From Clostridiales bacterium (GTDB lineage Bacteria > Bacillota > Clostridia > Peptostreptococcales > Anaerovoracaceae), in assembly GCA_022775805.1 (NCBI GenBank), contig JALFKB010000022.1:1-41016 (forward strand): 41,016 nt of DNA. The letters run 5' to 3'. Shown here piece by piece: positions 36,051-41,016 of the stretch; position 1 is the stretch's first letter; the number at the start of each line of letters is the position of its first letter. Under the pieces are notes generated by a model that was not told where the DNA came from, did not search any database, and saw nothing but the letters and a program-made list of their open reading frames with translations. The translations under genes were made by a program, and so were the position numbers.

Positions 36051-37601
36051 ATGAAGGAAAAAATCAGAGGACTCTGGAAGGTCCTCTTCGGACGAACAAC
36101 AATTTTCATACTGCTTATTCTGATACAGGGGCTTATTCTGTTTGGCGGTTTTGTTGTAATCGGATCCAAGGTACTGATTGCCAATAATATTTTCGGTGTC
36201 CTTTCTGTTATTATAATCATTTATCTTTTCAATGCCAGACTTAACACGAGCTTCAAGCTGATGTGGATTCTGCTGATTGTGGCCACACCTGTACTTGGTG
36301 TGCCTTTTTATATTTATACCAGGCTTCAGCCCGGTACGAAGTATATTGTATCTCAGCTGGAAAAGCAGTATCTGCAGCAGAGGAACTACCTGATTCCCGA
36401 CAGTGATACAGTTGATAGACTGGCTGCGGATATAGGCAAGGAATACGGCATAATCAAGTATCTCTACGAGGAGGGTCATTATCCCGTTTACGATAACTGC
36501 GGCGTGGAGTATTTCCCTCTGGGTGAGGACAAGCACGATGAGCTTCTGAGACAGCTCCAGCGGGCGAGGGAATTCATATTCCTGGAGTACTTCATAATAG
36601 ACAAGGGCGAAATGTGGGATTCAGTTCTCCACATCCTCAAGCAGAAGGTCCGTGAGGGCGTGGAGGTGAGGGTGATGTACGACGGTACAAATACGATGCT
36701 CAGACTTCCCAAGGATTATCCGGTTAAACTTAGAGCTCACGGGATAAAATGCAAAGTATTCTCACCCATGAAGCCATTCCTTACAACACACCAGAACAAC
36801 AGAGACCACAGAAAAATCGTGGTCATAGACGGACATACTGCCTTTACAGGGGGCGTAAATCTTGCCGATGAGTATATCAACAGGAAGGAGCGCTTCGGAC
36901 ACTGGAAGGATACTGCAATAATGGTTAAGGGCAGGGCGGTTGACAGCTTTACCCTGATGTTCCTCCAGATGTGGAATATTGACAGCAAAACCCCGGAAAA
37001 CTATGACCGGTACATGTTCCATGGGATGAAGGATGACGGATCTGTTACCTACGGCGGATATATCGTTCCATATGGGGACAGTCCCCTTGATGAGGAGGAG
37101 GTGGGCAAGAAGGTTTACCTTGATATACTGAACAGGGCAAACGACTATGTTCACATCATGACCCCTTATCTCATTCTTGACGAGGAAATGACGAATGCGT
37201 TGATTTTTGCCGCCCAGAGGGGCATTGATGTGAAGATTATTCTGCCCCATGTTCCGGATAAGAAATACGCCTATTATCTGGCCAGAACTCATTATATGGA
37301 GCTTATAGAGGGTGGTGTTCAAGTATATGAATACAATCCCGGATTCGTTCATGCCAAGGTGTTTACCAGCGATGACATGAAGGCGGTGGTGGGAACGATA
37401 AATCTTGATTTCAGAAGTCTGTTTCTTCATTTTGAATGCGCTGCTTACATATGGAACAGTCCGGTTGTGGAGGACATAGAGAGCGATTTTAACAGTACCC
37501 TTGAGAATTGCCGCCTTATAACACTTAAGGACTGCAGAAACTATTCCCTCTTCGGGAAGATATGCGGCAAAGCGCTGAGGCTGATTGCGCCTCTTATGTA
37601 G
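36051..37601 (+). CDS. cls: Cardiolipin synthase (phospholipase D family)
   Basis: Cls condenses two phosphatidylglycerols to cardiolipin at the membrane. I chose ATG 36051, one base after the hpt stop; the longer frame from 35904 lies inside hpt. The 516-residue product has two N-terminal membrane helices (about residues 16-37 and 42-85, the second region being a longer hydrophobic hairpin). It has two HKD motifs: H253-K255-D260 in DHRKIVVIDG and H434-K436-D441 in VHAKVFTSDD. No clear ribosome site beyond the coupled position is seen. Confidence 0.95.
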   Translation: MKEKIRGLWKVLFGRTTIFILLILIQGLILFGGFVVIGSKVLIANNIFGVLSVIIIIYLFNARLNTSFKLMWILLIVATPVLGVPFYIYTRLQPGTKYIVSQLEKQYLQQRNYLIPDSDTVDRLAADIGKEYGIIKYLYEEGHYPVYDNCGVEYFPLGEDKHDELLRQLQRAREFIFLEYFIIDKGEMWDSVLHILKQKVREGVEVRVMYDGTNTMLRLPKDYPVKLRAHGIKCKVFSPMKPFLTTHQNNRDHRKIVVIDGHTAFTGGVNLADEYINRKERFGHWKDTAIMVKGRAVDSFTLMFLQMWNIDSKTPENYDRYMFHGMKDDGSVTYGGYIVPYGDSPLDEEEVGKKVYLDILNRANDYVHIMTPYLILDEEMTNALIFAAQRGIDVKIILPHVPDKKYAYYLARTHYMELIEGGVQVYEYNPGFVHAKVFTSDDMKAVVGTINLDFRSLFLHFECAAYIWNSPVVEDIESDFNSTLENCRLITLKDCRNYSLFGKICGKALRLIAPLM

Positions 37602-37616
37602 TGTAGGAGATTATAT

Positions 37617-39242
37617 ATGTCAAAGAAATCACTTGTTACAAGCGCTGCAGTTCTTGCTGCAGCGGGACTTATAGTGAAAATACTTGGAGCCTGCTTCAGG
37701 ATTCCCCTTACAAACTGGATAGGCGCCGCAGGTATGGCAAACTATGCCCCTGCCTATGCCATTTATTCCGTTCTTCTTGTAATATCCACGGCAGGTCTGC
37801 CTGTTGCCACATCCAAGATGGTATCGGAGAGATATGCAGTCGGGCAGTACAGGGAGGCGGACAGAGTGTTCAGGATTTCCAGAATTCTTATGACCTCTCT
37901 GGGACTGATCGGAGCTCTTGTTGTAGTATTCGGAGCCGGCATAATAGCGGATATTGTTCATGTACCGGGCTCGGCACTGGCGATGCAGGCTACTGCTCCG
38001 GCACTTCTTCTCGTGCCGTTGATGTCAGCCTACAGAGGCTACTTCCAGGGACAGCAGAACATGAATCCAACAGCTGTCTCCCAGATAATGGAACAGATTT
38101 TCAGGGTAGGTGCGGGACTCTCTCTGGGTTACTGCATGCTTAACGGCACTCTGTTTTCCCAGGAGTACGATCCGGGAGCTCGAGGTGCTGCCGGAGGATG
38201 CTTCGGTGCATCCGTGGGAGCCCTTGCGGGACTTCTGACGGTGATGCTTATCTATCACTGGAGCAGGAAGGCCATAAGAGCCAGGATAAAATCCGACAGA
38301 ACAGGTGTAAGGGAATCCTCGAAAAGGATTGTTAAAACCCTTGTAATGATAGCCGTTCCTATTACCATCGGAGCTGCGCTGCTTCCACTGATGAATGCCA
38401 TTGATGCCTCTGTGGTAATGTACAGACTTCAGGCAACAGGCTGGGATACGGAAAGTGCCAAGGACCTGTACGGTCAGCTGACATCCATGGCGGATCCTAT
38501 TATAGGCTTCCCTCAGGTGTTCATGCAGGCTATTATAGTCAGCATTGTACCTATGGTTTCAGCAGCAAACAGGCTAAAGGATACAGTTGAACTGAGAAAG
38601 ACGGTATCCCTGGGTCTTAGACTGACTACAATGATTGCGTTCCCGTGCACTGTGGGTCTTCTCATTCTTGCCAAGCCTGCGCTGCTTTTGCTTTATCCTC
38701 TTCAGGTGAAAAGTGCAATAAGCGCCACACCGTGTCTTATGGTGCTGGCAGTGGGGTTCATATTCCTCGGTCTTGTTACAACAATGACCGGCATTCTTCA
38801 GGGTTTGACCAAGCAGAACTGGCCTGTTGTGAACCTCGCCATAGGCATAGGTGTGAAAATAATCGTCACCTGGATACTTGTGGGAATTCAAAGCATCAAC
38901 ATAGTGGGGGCTGCTGTTGGTACGCTCTGTGCTTATCTTACTGCGGCGGTTCTCGATTACATATGTGTAGTGAGATTTACAGGTGCCGGAATATCCGTTA
39001 AGGATGCCGTTGCGAAACCTCTTGTTTCAGCGGTTGTGATGGGCCTCTTTGTTTTCGGTGCATACAAGCTGTTTATTCTAACGGGACATAACAGCATTGC
39101 CACGGTGCTCTCGATTCTTGTTGGAGCCTGTGTGTACGGAATCATGATAATCAAGACAAAGGGAATCACGAGGGACGAGGTGCTGGGCATCAAGTTCGGC
39201 GGCAGAATCGCTTCAATATGTGATCGTTTGAGATTGTGGTAA
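37617..39242 (+). CDS. MOP-superfamily flippase (SpoVB/YtgP/MurJ-like)
   Basis: This 541-residue protein is strongly hydrophobic, with about 12-14 predicted helices. It has the polysaccharide-biosynthesis family features FRIPLTNWIGAAGMANY, STAGLPVATSKMVSE and AYRGYFQGQQNMNPTA. YtgP/Amj-type members flip lipid II in Firmicutes and SpoVB is needed for spore cortex; which applies cannot be told. It follows cls by 15 bp, and hup-rqcP downstream is a common Firmicute arrangement. Confidence 0.9.
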   Translation: MSKKSLVTSAAVLAAAGLIVKILGACFRIPLTNWIGAAGMANYAPAYAIYSVLLVISTAGLPVATSKMVSERYAVGQYREADRVFRISRILMTSLGLIGALVVVFGAGIIADIVHVPGSALAMQATAPALLLVPLMSAYRGYFQGQQNMNPTAVSQIMEQIFRVGAGLSLGYCMLNGTLFSQEYDPGARGAAGGCFGASVGALAGLLTVMLIYHWSRKAIRARIKSDRTGVRESSKRIVKTLVMIAVPITIGAALLPLMNAIDASVVMYRLQATGWDTESAKDLYGQLTSMADPIIGFPQVFMQAIIVSIVPMVSAANRLKDTVELRKTVSLGLRLTTMIAFPCTVGLLILAKPALLLLYPLQVKSAISATPCLMVLAVGFIFLGLVTTMTGILQGLTKQNWPVVNLAIGIGVKIIVTWILVGIQSINIVGAAVGTLCAYLTAAVLDYICVVRFTGAGISVKDAVAKPLVSAVVMGLFVFGAYKLFILTGHNSIATVLSILVGACVYGIMIIKTKGITRDEVLGIKFGGRIASICDRLRLW

Positions 39243-39302
39243 TACATTAATTATCCTTTTGTTTTCAAGCTTGGATACTGATATTTCAAGAGGTATTTTT
39301 AC

Positions 39303-39384
39303 TTGACAAGGCTTTTTAAAAATGCGAAAATCATTAACGTGACACTGTTAATGATACTCTTGTACAGAAACAGACTGTGTTCTG
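39303..39384 (+). promoter_or_regulatory. hup upstream region: -35-like site, 8-bp inverted repeat and leader hairpin
   Basis: TTGACA at 39303-39308 has no good -10 at 17 bp (GAAAAT). An exact inverted repeat TCATTAAC-N8-GTTAATGA occupies 39331-39354. An imperfect hairpin (CAGAA ... TTCTG, 39366-39384) follows before the AAGGAGG ribosome site. These are likely control elements for hup; their roles are not clear. Confidence 0.45.
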
Positions 39385-39414
39385 ATTGTTATAAATATTA
39401 AGGAGGATTTTCAG

Positions 39415-39693
39415 ATGAATAAAGCTGAACTGGTAACAGCAGTTGCGGAGAAAACAGGCGCCAAGAAGAAGGACGCAGAAGCAACAATCAATGCAGTGAC
39501 AGCATGTATTGAGGAAGCATTACTTAGGGGAGAAAAGGTACAGTTAATAGGTTTCGGAACTTTCGAAGTTCGTGAGAGAAAAGCCAGACAGGGCAGAAAC
39601 CCTAGAAAGCCTGGTGAAGTTATTCAGATTGATGCATCAAAGGCACCTGTATTCAAGGCAGGGAAGGCTCTCAAGGATGCAGTGAACAAATAG
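39415..39693 (+). CDS. hup: DNA-binding protein HU
   Basis: HU is the histone-like nucleoid protein. The 92-residue product has the full family pattern, [33 protein letters not shown] and the C-terminal [14 protein letters not shown]; the GRNPRKPGE arm contacts DNA. It has strong codon bias and an AAGGAGGATTT ribosome site, and ends in a very stable terminator. Confidence 0.98.
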   Translation: MNKAELVTAVAEKTGAKKKDAEATINAVTACIEEALLRGEKVQLIGFGTFEVRERKARQGRNPRKPGEVIQIDASKAPVFKAGKALKDAVNK

Positions 39694-39705
39694 AATTGCT
39701 TTTAC

Positions 39706-39737
39706 ATGACGGGTAGCTTCGGTTATCCGTCATTTTA
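39706..39737 (+). terminator. Terminator after hup with UUCG tetraloop
   Basis: A 12-bp stem, ATGACGGGTAGC / GTTATCCGTCAT with two G-U pairs, closes the stable TTCG tetraloop and is followed by TTTAATTT. Confidence 0.85.
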
Positions 39738-39801
39738 ATTTGTACAGATCAAAGGGCAGAGAAGCAGTTACTGCCTGATTGTGAAGCCGGAGTATAGAAT
39801 A

Positions 39802-40044
39802 ATGAGAATTGATAAATTTTTAAAAAACAGCAGAATCATCAAGAGAAGAACCGTGGCCAAGGAGGCCTGCGAGCAGGGAAGAATCACAATAAATGAAAAA
39901 ATCGCCAAGCCCGGAACAGAGGTCAGGGTTGGCGATATAATTCACATCCAGTTCGGTAACGGATCCCTTACCGCCAGAGTGGAGATGCTTAAGGAATCCG
40001 TTCGAAAAGAAGATGCGGCATCAATGTATTCAATTATAGAATAA
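39802..40044 (+). CDS. rqcP: RqcP (YabO-like S4 domain) ribosome-associated quality control factor
   Basis: RqcP binds peptidyl-tRNA on obstructed 50S subunits and supports poly-alanine tailing with RqcH (known in Bacillus). I chose ATG 39802 (MRIDKFLKNSRIIKRRT), which matches the family start; GTG 39781 would add seven residues. The 80-residue S4 domain includes ACEQGRITINEKIAKPG and ends EDAASMYSIIE, like YabO. Location after hup is typical. Confidence 0.95.
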   Translation: MRIDKFLKNSRIIKRRTVAKEACEQGRITINEKIAKPGTEVRVGDIIHIQFGNGSLTARVEMLKESVRKEDAASMYSIIE

Positions 40045-40062
40045 GCTTCAATAATAGAATGA

Positions 40063-40605
40063 TCAGCCTTTTAAAAGTCTCTTTCCCGGAACTGCAACAT
40101 ATCTGTATACCAGTGGAATTGTTATGACCTGTGCTGCGAAGAGAATGATGCAGTTTGGTATTCTGGAAACAAATATTGCCCAGTACGGGGAACCGTACAT
40201 TACCGCAAGGCAGAGAGTAGTGCCAAAGAGCTTAATTACTCCGGCAACGGCCAGGGATGCGATTACTGTTACAAGAATCAGCTTTCGGCCTGACAGATCT
40301 CTGTTGTGGAAAGCAAATCCGTAAACGAGACCGATAATGCCTGCGATAACGGTAAGACCCGGGTTAATCATTCCCAGCGGCATTCCGATTGCACATACAA
40401 GATCGCCTACCATGTAAGTAACGGCTGCCCATAACGGGCCGTATAGATATGCCACTACCATGACAGGCAGAAAGTCAAATCCCAGATGCACCACATCGCT
40501 GTTGATTCCGAGAAATCTTGAAAAGACAAAAATAAGCGCAACCATCATAGCCATTACAACTATCTGAAGAGTACGCTCTTTGCCGGTTCTCATAGTCTGC
40601 TGCAT
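40063..40605 (-). CDS. folT: Folate ECF transporter substrate-binding component FolT
   Basis: FolT is the membrane S component that captures folates for an ECF transporter; the shared EcfA/EcfA'/EcfT module is not in this window. The 180-residue product starts at 40605 (MQQTMRTGKE) right after AAAGGAGG; the ATG at 40623 is upstream of that ribosome site. It has about five to six hydrophobic helices and the S-component signatures FSRFLGINSD and HLGFDFLPVMVVAYLYGP. The THF riboswitch upstream supports the folate assignment over other vitamins. It converges on rqcP with an 18-bp gap. Confidence 0.93.
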   Translation of the reverse strand: MQQTMRTGKERTLQIVVMAMMVALIFVFSRFLGINSDVVHLGFDFLPVMVVAYLYGPLWAAVTYMVGDLVCAIGMPLGMINPGLTVIAGIIGLVYGFAFHNRDLSGRKLILVTVIASLAVAGVIKLFGTTLCLAVMYGSPYWAIFVSRIPNCIILFAAQVITIPLVYRYVAVPGKRLLKG

Positions 40606-40615
40606 AAAAAAACCT

Positions 40616-40662
40616 CCTTTCATATAATAGTGCTACGTAGTAACTACACTAAATATGAAAAG
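40616..40662 (-). promoter_or_regulatory. Ribosome-site-sequestering hairpin of folT (expression platform)
   Basis: On the minus strand CTTTTCATATTTAGTG pairs with CACTATTATATGAAAGG, with a small bulge and mismatch, enclosing a short TAG-rich loop. The 3' arm contains the AAAGG of the folT Shine-Dalgarno, so folding would block translation. It lies between the riboswitch aptamer and the start codon. Confidence 0.65.
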
Positions 40663-40674
40663 AGTTTGTTTCAT

Positions 40675-40785
40675 CATTAATGTAGTAGCGGACGCGACAT
40701 TGTACCGCGGATAATCCTTCGTTCATGAGCAACATCCCATCTCATGACACTTTACGCACAATATCTACTCTACGTGACTTAATGG
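40675..40785 (-). promoter_or_regulatory. Tetrahydrofolate (THF, folT-type) riboswitch
   Basis: Read on the minus strand, the region has the conserved blocks of the THF-I aptamer in order: AGAGTAGAT, GCGTAAAGTG, GAGATGGGATGTTG, GAACGAAGG, CCGCGGT and GCGTCCGCTAC. An outer stem (CATTAA / TTAATG) extends P1. Placement just upstream of folT and of a ribosome-site hairpin matches translational riboswitches that lower folate uptake when THF is plentiful. Boundaries are approximate. Confidence 0.88.
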
Positions 40786-40912
40786 TAGCACAGCAGCCCT
40801 TATATGACAACCATATTTATGTATAATTCTTACTGATTGAGCTTGGAAAACGGCGCTTATAATGAAAGAAAAATTAAACGAAAAAGAAAATGAAAAAAGT
40901 TCAAAAGAAGTG

Positions 40913-40941
40913 TTGACAGAGGGAGATAAATTTGGTATATT
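40913..40941 (+). promoter_or_regulatory. Strong sigma-A promoter at the right edge
   Basis: TTGACA at 40913-40918 and TATATT at 40936-40941 are exactly 17 bp apart. Two further TATAAT boxes upstream (40822-40827, 40858-40863) lack good -35 partners. The rest of 40786-40912 holds no gene that I can support. Confidence 0.8.
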
Positions 40942-40947
40942 ACTAAA

Positions 40948-41016
40948 GCTGTCGCAAGACAGCAGGGCGGAGCGGAAAGCACCGCCGAAGACAATACCAT
41001 GCAGAACATTGAACTG
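40948..41016 (+). ncRNA. Start of a structured RNA or leader, cut by the window end
   Basis: Just after the promoter is GCTGTC-GCAA-GACAGC, a 6-bp hairpin with a GNRA loop (40948-40963). A second hairpin GGCGG-A-GC-GGAAA-GC-A-CCGCC follows (40966-40986). No start codon with a ribosome site follows within the window. It could be a small RNA or the 5' leader of a gene beyond the edge; I do not recognise a known family. Confidence 0.45.

Noticed and set aside
40861-41016. Open frame from an ATG at 40862 to the window end
   Set aside because: Its ATG overlaps a TATAAT box, there is no ribosome site, and the strong TTGACA/TATATT promoter and two hairpins lie inside it, so a non-coding reading is better.
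1-41016. tRNA or rRNA genes, insertion sequences, prophage or integrase genes
   Set aside because: None could be recognised by eye on either strand; this was not a covariance-model search.

Overview
The window is a dense, mostly plus-strand stretch of a low-to-mid G+C Gram-positive anaerobe. Gene order (hrcA-grpE-dnaK-dnaJ-prmA-rsmE-mtaB-HIT-rpsU; tig-clpP-clpX-lon-engB; SpoVB/MurJ-type flippase-hup-rqcP), consensus sigma-A promoters, strong AGGAGG ribosome sites and a tetrahydrofolate riboswitch in front of folT all fit Bacillota, class Clostridia. The arginine deiminase route suggests an amino-acid fermenter of the Peptostreptococcales/Anaerovoracaceae kind; that family-level placement is inference, since there is no rRNA gene here.

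Layout. 1-8.6 kb: heat-shock regulator and chaperones, then ribosome and tRNA modification genes, a HIT hydrolase and ribosomal protein S21, closed by a clear terminator. 8.66-15.5 kb: a tightly packed run of a YgiQ-type radical SAM protein, a DNA methyltransferase without a visible nuclease, a HutD/Ves-like protein fused to a membrane segment, a THUMP-type rRNA methyltransferase and a MocR-type regulator whose aminotransferase domain has lost its PLP lysine. 15.5-28.2 kb: arginine metabolism: arcB-arcA-arcC plus a divergent ArgH paralogue; a 535-bp non-coding gap with a stack of terminator hairpins and a large nested palindrome; then carB, argG, argH and the two subunits of a class I fumarase. 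28.2-39.2 kb: a CYTH protein, the trigger factor/Clp/Lon protein-quality cluster, EngB, a DUF1232 protein, Hpt, cardiolipin synthase and a MOP-family flippase. 39.4-41 kb: HU, RqcP, then folT on the minus strand under a THF riboswitch, and at the right edge a strong promoter that reads into a structured RNA of unknown kind running off the window.

How the genes work together. ArcA, ArcB and ArcC turn arginine into ornithine, ammonia, CO2 and ATP. ArgG and ArgH rebuild arginine from citrulline and aspartate and release fumarate, which the adjacent fumarase can hydrate to malate. The extra ArgH-like lyase in the arc cluster and the PLP-site-degenerate MocR protein immediately upstream are the least explained parts and the best candidates for undescribed biology. 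An 8-bp direct repeat ahead of the arcB promoter is a possible operator for that regulator.
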